A program made the translations under genes and the position numbers. A DNA stretch of 64,000 nt from Planctomycetaceae bacterium. Lineage in GTDB: Bacteria > Planctomycetota > Planctomycetia > Pirellulales > Pirellulaceae. Positions 28,901 through 37,165 of this stretch are shown here, in pieces. Numbering within the stretch: the stretch's first letter is position 1; each line of letters begins with the position of its first letter. Under the pieces are notes generated by a model. The model was not told the origin of the DNA. It worked only from the letters and a program-made list of their open reading frames with translations, and searched no databases. The DNA is taken from contig PBOG01000064.1 in the NCBI GenBank assembly GCA_002724245.1, positions 16,126-80,125 on the forward strand. Direction: 5' to 3'.

Positions 28901-29983
28901 ACTTGAACCGGCTTGGGCCAAGACAACACGAAACGTGCGGATACCAGTTTCCGGGCCGGGAAGCTCGCTATAGGAAACCACTTGATCCTGCCAACGAAGG
29001 TCGTGAATTTCTACCTCACTCCCGATGTCCAACGTCACCGCCTCCAGAGGATCATCGCGGACGCGCAGGGGTATCTCAAAAGACACCTGTACATCAGACG
29101 CTCCGATTGCATAGTCAACACTGCCCGGGCCTAACTCGACTCGTTGTGGTCGCCTTGTCAACTGATCGCGAGACAGAACTCGCAAGCGAACCGGCGTCTG
29201 CCCGCCTGTTTGAACGGTCCAGAGACGCCGTTGCCCCATCACCCGTGGTTGCGATGCGTTTTGCGTGTCAGCACCTTCATCGGCGGTCGTTTCCTCATTG
29301 CGCCGTTGCACGAGGTCTTTCTGTAATAGAACCACCGCACCTTCGACTGCCGGTTCCAATTCCGAAGGCAAATCCAAATCAACACGCGTGATTGGCGATG
29401 GTGGCAACGCCAGCGAAAACCGGGTTTCACCGGCGGCATCCAATTGACCTCGACGCGACCAGTCAAATGTGAGCTCCCCACTCTGTGCAACAATCACCAC
29501 AAGGCTGCCATCACTATCCAAACCCAACACCGCAGGTTGCTCTTCGCCTCCAGCCAATAACCAGGCAGGGTCACGTATCGCAATGCTGCAGGGGTCCAAC
29601 TTGAGTGCAACGGGGTCGGCGCCCTTATGATAAATCTGCAGTCGCGCTTGACCATCGATCAACTGGCCGCGTTCGTAGCGGGCCGAATACTCGCATCGCT
29701 CGATAAACACTCGCTGGGTAGCTACCTCGCCAGCGTTACGGCGAACGGCAGCAAGCTTCTCCAGAAAATCGTTACGCCGCATTGGCAGATAGGACTTATC
29801 TGCCAACTTCTGCAATTGCTCTTCAACGACGAGAACACGGCGGAAACGCAATCCCTGAGACACACCGCTGCCAGACGTGGCAGCGGGTTCTTGTGCGACC
29901 ATCAAACCGCAGGGCGCAAAGCAGCCTCCAACGTAACTGGCCACGATCATCTGGCCTGCGATCCACAGGAATGCGGACCTCAT
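22916..29983 (-). CDS. Giant secreted membrane-anchored protein, 2355 residues, two tandem modules
   Basis: Not recognised as a named family. A signal peptide (about 1-29, cleavage near MVAQE) is followed by about 1130 beta-rich residues, a group of membrane helices (roughly 1160-1268, including a VPDILDLVSAAVFLG segment), a second beta-rich region of about 1000 residues, and three helices at the end (about 2263-2335). The start of the second module (PVIYEVLFPIDAERRPVG, near 1275) resembles the start of the first and the start of the 1156-residue upstream protein; common features are an LP-x-x-F/D-F motif, an ALDG/HLDG-type turn, and a G-H-R/L-E-L-S-L strand pair. ATG overlaps the upstream stop as ATGA, with GGAGG 7 bases before it. 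Large size and envelope location are certain from the sequence; role unknown. Confidence 0.8.
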   Translation of the reverse strand: MRSAFLWIAGQMIVASYVGGCFAPCGLMVAQEPAATSGSGVSQGLRFRRVLVVEEQLQKLADKSYLPMRRNDFLEKLAAVRRNAGEVATQRVFIERCEYSARYERGQLIDGQARLQIYHKGADPVALKLDPCSIAIRDPAWLLAGGEEQPAVLGLDSDGSLVVIVAQSGELTFDWSRRGQLDAAGETRFSLALPPSPITRVDLDLPSELEPAVEGAVVLLQKDLVQRRNEETTADEGADTQNASQPRVMGQRRLWTVQTGGQTPVRLRVLSRDQLTRRPQRVELGPGSVDYAIGASDVQVSFEIPLRVRDDPLEAVTLDIGSEVEIHDLRWQDQVVSYSELPGPETGIRTFRVVLAQAGSSEESVLRISGSAPLQTGTVWRLPVARLREGIWREGQATLEIDNESLQLLQVTPLGGHEVFVESADPSITRVIQFHSAESAVAVVVARRTAAVTVDLGTTLRSRAGTARADVVARVQALQGELFQLTSSIPADWGVELVEADPPDLLESFQVVSALRPDAARERLPQRRVVLQLARSLPRDRIVTFHLTCSKALRAEGPLVKGLQLPLIAFDQGVTRRDLVSVPVEPTRQVELTGDRGVERILYDDLLSTDRQLVEAGPSAMVMTAKVYPPELAVFLRTEPPRFSAEIEVKVDLRDDELVERFEIRCLPESTPLRGFRVSLPGSIDADVEWRFESNRQLGLTARRVYAQDDNQGAIWNLGIVEPQAGPFVVVGTRRSRFGEQHQIGLIRLPETTEQTGTLVFSNHGLRSCRIEGPALSRIPRQPGKRTGDRAIRGTYRYDPGTQTVAWLRQQISSPIDAAFHAWSFQLVSHWARNGHVLHEAAFLIENGGRRRASFRIPQGARWHGIQINGKRVAPPAVVATEAPVVLSLPVGVRFPVVQLLFETIGSELGSRASLAPPDTSIDAPVLQRQWLVWLPSGYAPRPGQEGIQIGVMSRTGDWLRRFLGPLLRPGEIKPFRLLDMEWSGIARTPADIDETDVVERATRKLNALLDASQGVVHPQTWGEWIGSYGGQQVPRLWIDRWQLAAVGITPDTRLPIWRNVAPGDLTSRVLGRWGLRLVKHGEDVVVSSRLQSELESEGARSERRPGAVLAQSWNVDRSQGSPWLHVHDASPAINTRAGTFVRLLDWPKQRDVVVEVYRPGTIQSWAWAVFFLATGGTIWGAARSPRGSLVAVAFSVLVACLVPDILDLVSAAVFLGVVAGIGVRLLWLQPGMVETRYRRRVFSKDWPLWSTGTVAVFGALVAVAGGADEPRDGVDAPVIYEVLFPIDAERRPVGDVIYLPEAFYRRLTALAVASQPLAHDWVVTAANYRCDVARSREKRLAVSQIVAVYDLEARREQQRVAIPLLENEVQIADAHLDGVAIQTRWSLTGDSLEFAVNSQGLHRLELSLLPLDQTQSGEGRFQIKIPEVPQSRFRLESAEPVPGIRVDSALGQTTIDEFGNPSVELGPSKTLSFRWSPTRQDVTDGVDVTFEQIDWLRVRPGRVLFESRLFGRVLAGRVKTVQLEVDSRLRLLDQETEWTVVEVGNPERPGTKTLNVTLPEEAGDEFVLPLTFYLTGTTGVGKLTLPELEVRTGKATRHLFAVSLDDSLSGQPENVPGFISMDAADLTAAWSADVASPDLAYVVSDLQGTWGIMTQLRAATVTADSQLDILFGEREVKMEWVAQLRTAGESVWQYYVETSPEMKLYDVEVTGNGVPLLSHWARAPSGRVSVFLRNLTADPVQVVLRGGMTEVGAEVELPSIEPVASTVNTRRVRVYRDPKLRVVLASPLHWQATDEEGWGRYRSGWGRLVGSYACTPAVEDGVARCRARIQKRTTRVQAKIITRLVPKDGDWSAQSDVSFRGEKGALDALRLEIPDSESTSLSLPEGTQSTSRVLADRDGREWVLYPGTTGLGNFTVQIERLVKAATTSSDLLLPIVPRDVTQTERYLIVPEILEGEPLFWKGIDLRRVVVPPSEIGAEPGHTVFELTARSRVAPVRQEDRIEARVQLADHRVICDSQHRFGASSFHLVAGRREYCVLEVPDGLRLLRVSVDGYPGELTSLGKYEWRVNLGRQPLPQRIEVIYDVPQKAITDRTLFVPRVVSFPVEQTLWYVQVAGQKSRDPEVVEGAVVSELEHGVARLRSLTDLLTTAADTARSYSYQDRSRWYLSWWQRYTETHTRLAQIDAGEGLSGDTAVREEMNTRWRDVGQRLEIVEPQQSTLTTAPGPLTLISRLGDYREGIYLQFTGDQSTLELGRHVAFDRSLMWRSLAVVLTVVVACVAWRGMSRQWNMERVTWHASTGGIVLGLVWWLWLSPSWLGWLIIGCSLLVAMRTVRFGDRASPVTRKTPHLQTVLRS

Positions 29984-29995
29984 GACTTGGCCTCC
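29980..29995 (-). promoter_or_regulatory. Ribosome-binding site and ATGA stop-start overlap
   Basis: On the minus strand GGAGG (29995-29991) lies inside the last codons of the 1156-residue gene, 7 bases before ATG (29983-29981). That ATG overlaps the TGA stop (29982-29980) as ATGA. This is the classic geometry for translational coupling and fixes the start of the giant protein. Confidence 0.85.
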
Positions 29996-32900
29996 AACTG
30001 CATTCCAGGCACGGTTGCAGTAGCAGTTGTTCCCGGTACAGGTATGACGTCCGGAAGTCCTGCTCCTTCCAACCCGACACCGTCACCATGGGGCTTTTCT
30101 GTCGTGGAAGGCGTGCTTCGGCGCCAGACAGCAATATGCAACAACTGCGCGAGCGCCACCAGCAATAACCCCGTCGCAGCAGCCTGACCAAGCAACAATG
30201 CCAAATCCGGAACCCACCCGGCCAACCCAACCAGGATTGCCCCAGCAAACACCAATAAAGCGGGATGCCGAAGCCTTTTGAAGTACACCATCAGCAACCC
30301 AACAGCGAGGATCCCACCCGAACCCAACAGCAACAGGAGGTGCCGACTAAGTGTCAGACAATCCAATTCACGTACCGCGCCGACGGTCGCGAACAAATAT
30401 CGATTTGTATCCACAGGAAGCGCATCCTGCTCGCTGGCCCCAATCCACCGTTCCAATGCCTGCTGGTCGCGCAACTCTTCTCTTCGCCATCCCCACCCTG
30501 TCCAATGCCAATGTGATTCTTCACTGAGCGCATCAGAACTCCACGTCAAGTGCTGATTCGCTGGCGTCACCAATTGCCAATACGAACGCCCGAACCTGGT
30601 AACGCCATCGATCTGGGGCGCCGCCACGCGGCGCCTGCCCTGAGCGCTGTCCAGCGGCAAGCTGTACCAGACTTCCAGCAAATGTTCTGCGGAGAGAGGC
30701 TCCAAGGAAACATCCAGCAGCCCGGATGGCTCTAACGCGGCCCCTTGAACAGGCTGCTGATTGATAGCAACCGGGCCCAAGTCAGCCCCCTCTGGAAAGC
30801 GCACTTGAATCCGAGACTGCCTCGTTTCAACCCGAACACTCATTCGATTCCAATAGTGTTCCGATGTGATCCAAGTTTGGAGCCATGTCTGCTTGACGAT
30901 CATCGGAATACCGCGTCCCGTTTCCGCCCGCCGAATCGCCAATTTGATTTGCGGGAGATCCGCTACTGCAATCGGCAACTCGAATTCACGCTTTCCTTCG
31001 AGACTGCTTCGCGCCGACACCACCAGATCTTCACCGGGAATCTGGACTTCCAGGGCGTCCTCGCACTGCAGGAATGATGGTGCCAGCGAAATCGCCCCCC
31101 CATCACCGACGACGGGCGCGACAAGTGGCACCGCGACGTCGACCTGTCCGTCAGATGCAATCGAGGGCAAAGGGATCGTATACTCGACCAGAATCCTGGT
31201 ACGGTCGAAAACTTCTCTGGGAAGCAACACTTCCACTAACGCTGTCTCTGCAGATCCAGGGGACACGGACTCACTTACGGGTGCCGGCAGTTTTTCTCCA
31301 TCCGCCCAGATCTCAAAACGTGCTAATGGTTCGTCAAAGATCACAGCAGGGACCTGCAGTGCTATTTCGGTTAGTGCCCCGAACGTCACTTGATAATTTG
31401 CACGCCGCTGCACACGCAATTGCCCGGCCTCCACTCCAACCGAGGTCGCCAATTCAACAGCGACCTGACGCTCCCGGATCTGGAAATCTGCGGCAAACCT
31501 CATAGACCGGGCACTCATATCCTGGCGAAACAACAACTCATCTCGCGGTTCTGGATTGGTAGCTGCAAGCGCGGCCAAAGGTACTAAACCGACAATTCTC
31601 TCCGTGATCGGTACTAGTTCCAGGTTTCTGGCGGTTTGCACCGTGACCTGGGTTGGGTTCACCGTCCGCTCCAAGGGTACCGGCAATTCGACCTCCAGAG
31701 GAGATTCCTCGGGCATTTCCTGATAACCACTCAATCGAATGGAAAACTGATCCAAATCGATTGCCGCGGGGGTCAGCTGAATTTGCAGGCGACCGTCTGC
31801 GAGCTGATGTTCCAACACAATCTCTTCCGGCCCCACCTGGTCGACGTGCCAGGCCCCCACATCGATTGTCAGTTCGGAAGTACGTGCCCCACGTACCTGG
31901 TAGTCAAGCAGTGCTACAAATTCAAGACGGGCTGGCTGCACGTCTAACTCAAGCTTTGGCTCGACTCTCACGTCCCGGGTTTTCTCACGTACCGCCATCG
32001 ACAGCTGGTAAGGAAACTGGTGATAGAGGAACTGCGCCACTAAACGAGTAGCACCATCCGCATCAACGCGTGGTGTCACACGTCGCACTGCGCGATCGTG
32101 CCGCCAATTCAATGTCCAATCACCATTTACGGCAAAGTCAATCTGCCCCCTCTGACGCACCGCCTGCGGCACGTCAAACCCCGCCATTTCAACCTCGACG
32201 GCGTCTACCTCCTGATTTTCCTCCTGCCCTTCGCGATCCCTCTGCATAACAGCCAGCAACCAGAAATTGAGTCCGTCCTCTGGTGCCTTGTTCTGTAGCG
32301 ATACCTGCGCATATTGAAACGCTTGATCAGGAGATTGGTCTGCTGGTAATGCCTCGATCGTGTAACCGCGCTGTTCCGAGTGCGACAACAACTCCATGCC
32401 GGGCGGCAAACGCACCAGAAACGACCGGTAATCACCACTGAAACTTCGCACCGTAAGATCAGCTCGGCTTGTTACATAGTCCGGTCCTTCAACTGTGACG
32501 CGAATCCGCGCGCGGACATCAAGTCGGGCGGGCAGGAGTGACTGCTTCTCGCCAGGCGAACGCCAGGCAACGCTCAGTCCACTGCGACCTTCAAACAGGA
32601 ATTCTGTGTCACCGTCGACTTCTCGAGTCGATCGAAGAACACTTGCTCCGCCTTCCACTGAACCTAGCACCCGTGTACCTGGTACACGTAGCCTGGCGGT
32701 AAACTCGACTGCTGGTGGCACACTCAACCGCAACTGTGAATCATTTGCTTTGTGGACCACCGGAACCTTGAGTTCAAACTTCCAAGTGTGGACAGAGTCC
32801 GCAGCCGCCTTGACCCACGCGACCAATTGGCCATCAACCGGACTGCGTGTAACAAACTGGTTCCCCACGCCAGCATACACAGGCAGCTGCTGCAGCGCGC

Positions 32901-33450
32901 CCTCGACAAGACCCAGTGGTATACGGGTCCAACGGTTGGCTTTCTGCTGATTCGACAATTGCCGATCTGTGGCAACCAGTCGCACTTGCAACTCGGCGGA
33001 AACTGAAGCGACATCTTCAACAACACGGGCGACAACTGTCGTCCTTTGGTGCACAAATGGCGGGGTTACTGGATCCCGTAAACGCTGGTCCTGCTCAAAC
33101 CATCGCTGCCACTGCTCAAAGGAAAAATTGGGAACCCAAATCGGTTTCCCTTTGTTGTCCAGCAAATAGAAAACCCGAGGTTCGACTTCGCGCACTGCCG
33201 TTTCCGCCGGGGGCGCCGATGCCTCAGGATCAGAATCCGGCTGATCTGCGTTGGGCACCTGGCACTGGGCAGGCAGTACGCACAACAGCTGGACAATGAT
33301 AGTGACCGCGCAGCACAGCGCAACGCGTATCAATCGGGTCGACCCCACGAGCTGGCTCCGCACAAGCTGGAAAAGAAAATCGGCATAAGACGAGAACGCG
33401 ATTTCTTCGTGAGATAGACCGTCCCACGAAGACCTCGCACAGAGACACAC
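29980..33450 (-). CDS. Large secreted membrane-anchored protein, 1156 residues, single module
   Basis: Not recognised as a named family. GTG 33450 has AAGGA 6 bases upstream; an in-frame GTG at 33348 preceded by GGAG would give a shorter and more typical signal peptide (hydrophobic core ending CVLPAQCQ). After the signal come about 950 beta-strand-rich residues, beginning EPRVFYLLDNKGKPIWVPN, then a cluster of three to four helices near the C-terminus (including GWVPDLALLLGQAAATG) and a cytoplasmic tail. The order and the VPD(I/L) helix match the modules of the downstream 2355-residue protein, so the two genes look like paralogues. The 4-base overlap implies linked production in fixed ratio. 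No catalytic motif found. Confidence 0.75.
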   Translation of the reverse strand: MCLCARSSWDGLSHEEIAFSSYADFLFQLVRSQLVGSTRLIRVALCCAVTIIVQLLCVLPAQCQVPNADQPDSDPEASAPPAETAVREVEPRVFYLLDNKGKPIWVPNFSFEQWQRWFEQDQRLRDPVTPPFVHQRTTVVARVVEDVASVSAELQVRLVATDRQLSNQQKANRWTRIPLGLVEGALQQLPVYAGVGNQFVTRSPVDGQLVAWVKAAADSVHTWKFELKVPVVHKANDSQLRLSVPPAVEFTARLRVPGTRVLGSVEGGASVLRSTREVDGDTEFLFEGRSGLSVAWRSPGEKQSLLPARLDVRARIRVTVEGPDYVTSRADLTVRSFSGDYRSFLVRLPPGMELLSHSEQRGYTIEALPADQSPDQAFQYAQVSLQNKAPEDGLNFWLLAVMQRDREGQEENQEVDAVEVEMAGFDVPQAVRQRGQIDFAVNGDWTLNWRHDRAVRRVTPRVDADGATRLVAQFLYHQFPYQLSMAVREKTRDVRVEPKLELDVQPARLEFVALLDYQVRGARTSELTIDVGAWHVDQVGPEEIVLEHQLADGRLQIQLTPAAIDLDQFSIRLSGYQEMPEESPLEVELPVPLERTVNPTQVTVQTARNLELVPITERIVGLVPLAALAATNPEPRDELLFRQDMSARSMRFAADFQIRERQVAVELATSVGVEAGQLRVQRRANYQVTFGALTEIALQVPAVIFDEPLARFEIWADGEKLPAPVSESVSPGSAETALVEVLLPREVFDRTRILVEYTIPLPSIASDGQVDVAVPLVAPVVGDGGAISLAPSFLQCEDALEVQIPGEDLVVSARSSLEGKREFELPIAVADLPQIKLAIRRAETGRGIPMIVKQTWLQTWITSEHYWNRMSVRVETRQSRIQVRFPEGADLGPVAINQQPVQGAALEPSGLLDVSLEPLSAEHLLEVWYSLPLDSAQGRRRVAAPQIDGVTRFGRSYWQLVTPANQHLTWSSDALSEESHWHWTGWGWRREELRDQQALERWIGASEQDALPVDTNRYLFATVGAVRELDCLTLSRHLLLLLGSGGILAVGLLMVYFKRLRHPALLVFAGAILVGLAGWVPDLALLLGQAAATGLLLVALAQLLHIAVWRRSTPSTTEKPHGDGVGLEGAGLPDVIPVPGTTATATVPGMQLEAKS

Positions 33451-33618
33451 GGAAAATCCTTAAGTCCAGGCTAACCAAGGATTTGCTCGCTCACAGGTCT
33501 TCCTTGGGAAGGTCCTGGACTCTGTTACTTTATTTTAACCTAGACCCGGCCAGATTACAGTTGTTCCAGCTTTCAATATCCCCACCTACGGCCATTTTGG
33601 AGCGGAAACTCCGGTAGT

Positions 33619-34413
33619 TTATCGCTCAGGTAAATTGGTCAAGGCTGACATTAACTCTGCATGCAGTTCAGAGCTCGCTGCAGTCGCCAGGTTGGGCGCA
33701 TCTAAATCAAACGCATTTCCGCTCAATCCGGACACAACGCCCCCAGCTTCCTGGACGAGAAGAACCCCCGCAGCGACATCCCAGATCTTTACACTTGACG
33801 CCCAATAGCCATCCAAACGTCCCGCCGCCAGATAACTGAGATTAAGTGCAGCAGATCCCAGCCGGCGCACTGCTCGACTGCGGTGCAGTACTTCAATAAA
33901 CCCGGCAATTTCTTCACAGTCGCGGGGAACGTTCGCAGGAAAACTGACCGCCACCAGAGCCTCCTGCAACACGCGACAGCCACTCACAGCGATCGCCGTA
34001 CCATTGAGCCAGGCTCCCTGGCCTTGCACTGCGTTGTAACATTCGTCTCGAATGGGGTCATAGACAGTTCCCGCAACCACATCCGCACCACAACGCAGCG
34101 CGATCGATACCGCAAAGGACTGGAGTCCGTGCACGTAGTTAGCTGTCCCATCTAACGGGTCGACGACCCAGCAATATTCACCCTCTTGAGGCGGCCCCGC
34201 TGCCGCGTCCTGCGGATCCTCTTCACCCACGAACCCATGATTCGGAAACGCGTTCAAGAGAATTTCCTGAATGACTTCCTGCGACTCGATGTCTGCTTGT
34301 GTAACGAGATCTTTAGGGCCTTTTTCGCGCGCCTGAATCCGTTGCTGCCACTTCAACAGCACATCCCCACCCGCGCGGGCCGCCTGCTCACAGACCTTGA
34401 TGAAATCGGGCAT
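33619..34413 (-). CDS. Inositol monophosphatase family protein
   Basis: A 264-residue Mg-dependent, Li-sensitive-type phosphatase. I chose ATG 34413 (AGG 6 bases upstream); the longer form would need a TTG. Motif 1 is GFVGEEDP with the metal-binding Glu pair, followed by WVVDPLDGTANYVHG; motif 2 is KIWDVAAGVLLVQEAGG. Family members hydrolyse myo-inositol-1-phosphate, fructose-1,6-bisphosphate, histidinol phosphate or PAP. The sequence does not separate these, although the length and WDVAAG form are SuhB-like. It is divergent from the 235-residue hypothetical gene, with a 333-base gap. Confidence 0.88.
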   Translation of the reverse strand: MPDFIKVCEQAARAGGDVLLKWQQRIQAREKGPKDLVTQADIESQEVIQEILLNAFPNHGFVGEEDPQDAAAGPPQEGEYCWVVDPLDGTANYVHGLQSFAVSIALRCGADVVAGTVYDPIRDECYNAVQGQGAWLNGTAIAVSGCRVLQEALVAVSFPANVPRDCEEIAGFIEVLHRSRAVRRLGSAALNLSYLAAGRLDGYWASSVKIWDVAAGVLLVQEAGGVVSGLSGNAFDLDAPNLATAASSELHAELMSALTNLPER

Positions 34414-34746
34414 CCGAAACCTGTCGAAAACAGCTCGTAAAATGAACACAGACAACCTTACCCAGGATTATAGAATCGCGTCCACGGCGTGCAAATTGGC
34501 AGCACCACATTCCAGCAAACGCACAGGACAAATCACAATCGAAGGAACAATCCAGGAAATACGATTCCTGCAACAACCAATCGGAAAGTGGTAGACAGTC
34601 CGTGTGGACGTGGTATCATCGGCGGCGTAAATGGTCAGTCCGGGAGCGATGCACTCGACTAGCCTCGGCCCTGTAGGCAACCGTGCCGACTTGGGTGTAA
34701 CATCCACCCCGCATAGCGACTCTCTTGAAACGGTCATTCTTGCGCC
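34414..34746. other. Divergent intergenic region, no gene seen
   Basis: The 333 bases between the inositol monophosphatase gene and the hypothetical gene hold no convincing coding frame. On the plus strand TAGACA (34592-34597), 16 bases and TATCAT (34614-34619) could be a weak promoter. No strong hairpin was found. Confidence 0.4.
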
Positions 34747-35454
34747 ATGTGGCAACTGGACGGCACGATCGCGAGTTGGGAGTGTGAACACCTCACAGCC
34801 CAACTGGATCTGTTGGCACCGCACCTGGGTGTCCACGTTCAACGCTGGCATGGCCAGCTAATCGATCCGGAACCTGTTTTACAGTTAAGCCTGCGGACTC
34901 CCATTCACGCCAGCTCCCTGGATGCGTACATCCGTGTCGGAGATCTAATCGTCCAGTATCCGGAATGCGCAGACACCGGGTATCGACTTCAGCTACGCTG
35001 GTCTGTGCTCTCTGAACATCCACTCGCCGCAGTGGAACTTCTCGTCACCATGCACACCACGCGTCTCTCGATCACATCTTCATTAGATGTCGGCAACCGT
35101 TTTGAGCGGTCTCTTTGCCAGGGATACACACGAGCGGGCCTGCCAGTTCCAGCAGCGAGAGAACAGTCCCATATCGCAGCCCCATGCGGTCTGGTCCTCT
35201 GTCGGCCCCTCGACACCCCCTGGACTTACGCGGAAATGACCAACGCACACGGTACCACGCTCCACGATGTAACGCGGCCCGGCGAACCGCCAGTGGATGG
35301 CAACTGTTTGCGGGTATTCAGTGGGACCCTGGAGAAAGGTGTTACCCGTAGAATGAAGCTACGTGGCATATTCCTTCCCCGCGCTGAGGACGCAGCCCAA
35401 GCCACAGCATATTTCCAGCGTTTCCTCCAGACCCCCCCACAGCTGGACACCTGA
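34747..35454 (+). CDS. Conserved-looking hypothetical protein
   Basis: A 235-residue protein I do not recognise. An in-frame TGA at 34726-34728 blocks any longer start, so ATG 34747 is the first possible Met. There is no signal peptide or membrane helix. The composition is balanced, with alternating beta-strand-like stretches (for example LDAYIRVGDLIVQYPE and YRLQLRWSVL), suggesting a cytoplasmic beta-rich fold. The C-terminus ends in a helical RAEDAAQATAYFQRFL. Normal codon use and clean flanks support a real gene, but there is nothing to infer a role from. The cyclophilin gene follows after 191 bases on the same strand. Confidence 0.6.
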   Translation: MWQLDGTIASWECEHLTAQLDLLAPHLGVHVQRWHGQLIDPEPVLQLSLRTPIHASSLDAYIRVGDLIVQYPECADTGYRLQLRWSVLSEHPLAAVELLVTMHTTRLSITSSLDVGNRFERSLCQGYTRAGLPVPAAREQSHIAAPCGLVLCRPLDTPWTYAEMTNAHGTTLHDVTRPGEPPVDGNCLRVFSGTLEKGVTRRMKLRGIFLPRAEDAAQATAYFQRFLQTPPQLDT

Positions 35455-35645
35455 CAACCGCTGGCAAACTTGCCGGCCGCTGTGGTATATTAGGCGGCGG
35501 TATGACATCTCGAGTAAGGCGTACTGCCATCCCACGGGAAGCCGTACACCAACCCATGTCTGCCGCGGCACGCTGCGCCTGTTCACACTGGCAACGCTTG
35601 TGGAATTCGCATCAACATCGGAATTTTTCTTTTTGAGGCTGGAAG

Positions 35646-36863
35646 ATGTCACGACGAAATTTCTGCTGCCTGTTGTTTGTTTTTTCGGTCCTCGCGATGA
35701 GTTCCGGTATTCGTGATTCCTGGATACGGGTTACAGCGCAAGACACACCGGCAGAAAAACCGGCCGCGGCCACGCCCCCCCCCACAGGGCCGCCCGCAGC
35801 CGCCCCCACAGAAGCGGCACAACAGGCGATCGGTGCGTTCGTTGAGGGGCTGGAAGCGTGGAAGCAGGTCATCAAAGAAATGCGGTCCTTGCGGACACGT
35901 TTTCAAGTCGCCGACGAAAGCGAGCTCAAGCCACTCCAAGATGAGTGGCAGGCATTGGTTGACCGTGGCGAGAAATTGATTCCGGTGCTTCGCGATGCTG
36001 GCAAGCGTGCTTTCCTGGCAGCCCCAAATCAAGACCGCGAGATCATTCGCTTCCTCTACAGTCTGCTGCTGGATGATCTGAAACGTGACAACTATGAACC
36101 CGCTATCGACGTTGCCGAAGCGCTTCTCGAAAACAACGTCGGGATCGGTGAACTGTACGAGCTCGCCGGAGTGGCGGCGTTTGCTACGCACGATTTTGAG
36201 ACTGCAGAGCGTTATTTAAAGGAGGCCGACACACGAGGTGCCCTGACCCGAGACGACGCCCGCAAATTCCTGGCCACCGTTACCGAGTACAAACAACTAT
36301 GGGCTACGGAACAGGCGTTGCGGAAAGCAGAGGCTGAAGCAGATGATCTTCCGCGTGTCGAACTGAAAACGAATCGTGGCACAATCGTACTGGAACTTTT
36401 TGAGAACGAAGCCCCCGGCACGGTGGGCAACTTCATCAGTCTGGTCAAGGAGAAAAAGTTTTACGACAACCTGACATTCCATCGGGTACTAGGTGGTTTT
36501 ATGGCGCAAGGCGGCTGTCCCAAAGGCGACGGCACTGGCGACCCAGGCTACAGTATCAAATGCGAATGCGGCCAGGAAAATGCACGCAAGCACTTTCGTG
36601 GCAGCCTCAGTATGGCAAATGCCGGCCCAGATACTGGCGGTTCCCAGTTCTTTATCACCTTCCAGCCCCGCCCCTCATTGAACGGCAAGCACTCCGTCTT
36701 TGGCAGAGTCATCGAGGGCATAGAAGTCCTGGCAAGAATCCAACGTCGCGATCCTGCTGCCCAGCCTCCGCTCCCGGAGCCAGACCGAATCCTCAGTGCC
36801 ACGGTCATTCGTGATCGCGGCCACAAGTACGAACCGAACAAGGTCGCAGCCGGCGGCGAATGA
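35646..36863 (+). CDS. Secreted cyclophilin-type peptidyl-prolyl isomerase with helical N-terminal domain
   Basis: A 405-residue protein: signal peptide (7-30, cleavage near VTAQD), an Ala/Pro-rich linker, a helical region with TPR-like pairs (about 60-225: [26 protein letters not shown]), and a C-terminal cyclophilin domain (about 240-395). The domain begins [20 protein letters not shown] and contains [13 protein letters not shown] and GGSQFFITF, covering the catalytic Arg and the Gln/Phe pocket. It should catalyse cis-trans isomerisation of X-Pro bonds in secreted proteins; the TPR-like part may bind clients (inference). An inverted repeat 48 bases after the stop may end the transcript. Confidence 0.88.
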   Translation: MSRRNFCCLLFVFSVLAMSSGIRDSWIRVTAQDTPAEKPAAATPPPTGPPAAAPTEAAQQAIGAFVEGLEAWKQVIKEMRSLRTRFQVADESELKPLQDEWQALVDRGEKLIPVLRDAGKRAFLAAPNQDREIIRFLYSLLLDDLKRDNYEPAIDVAEALLENNVGIGELYELAGVAAFATHDFETAERYLKEADTRGALTRDDARKFLATVTEYKQLWATEQALRKAEAEADDLPRVELKTNRGTIVLELFENEAPGTVGNFISLVKEKKFYDNLTFHRVLGGFMAQGGCPKGDGTGDPGYSIKCECGQENARKHFRGSLSMANAGPDTGGSQFFITFQPRPSLNGKHSVFGRVIEGIEVLARIQRRDPAAQPPLPEPDRILSATVIRDRGHKYEPNKVAAGGE

Positions 36864-36911
36864 GAAGCCCTTAACCAGGCATCGGATCGTCCGCGGTCTC
36901 GGAGTCCCGCG

Positions 36912-36946
36912 GTGCCGCACGGGCACCTTCAGGGGCTGTGCGGCAC
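36912..36946 (+). terminator. Inverted repeat after cyclophilin gene
   Basis: GTGCCGCAC (36912-36920) pairs perfectly with GTGCGGCAC (36938-36946) across a 17-base loop. There is no T run after it, so it may be a terminator-like or RNA-stabilising hairpin rather than a classic intrinsic terminator. Confidence 0.35.
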
Positions 36947-37078
36947 TTAAGGTAGCCTTGTCGAGAGCTGGTGCAGCCCTTAACCGGCGCGTGTTCCACT
37001 CACGCGATACCTGCGCGCACCAGTGTCTTTACTAACAGGGGTATTGCACCAGTCACGCTCACCCCACCGTCAAATCAG

Positions 37079-37104
37079 GGTGGTTGACGACTCTCAAAAC
37101 CACC
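37079..37104. promoter_or_regulatory. Inverted repeat upstream of LysR gene, possible operator
   Basis: GGTGGTT (37079-37085) and AACCACC (37098-37104) form a perfect 7-base inverted repeat with a 12-base centre, 61 bases before the LysR start. The length and spacing are in the range of LysR-type binding sites, which are often autoregulatory. Binding is not shown. Confidence 0.3.
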
Positions 37105-37165
37105 GTTAGCCTGCATTGGCTTTTCTAATTCTACGTCTTCTAATTATTCCCATCCCTGCATTCCC

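Larger units (their letters stand above)
36864..37165. other. Intergenic region between cyclophilin and LysR genes
   Basis: 302 bases without a gene. It holds two inverted repeats (listed separately) and a direct repeat agcccttaacc at 36866-36876 and 36975-36985. The LysR gene starts at 37166 without a clear Shine-Dalgarno sequence. No coding frame fits. Confidence 0.5.

Noticed and set aside
27457-29391. Several 130-207-codon plus-strand frames inside the giant protein
   Set aside because: They are shadows of the 2355-residue gene, which has a good start and continuous coding character.
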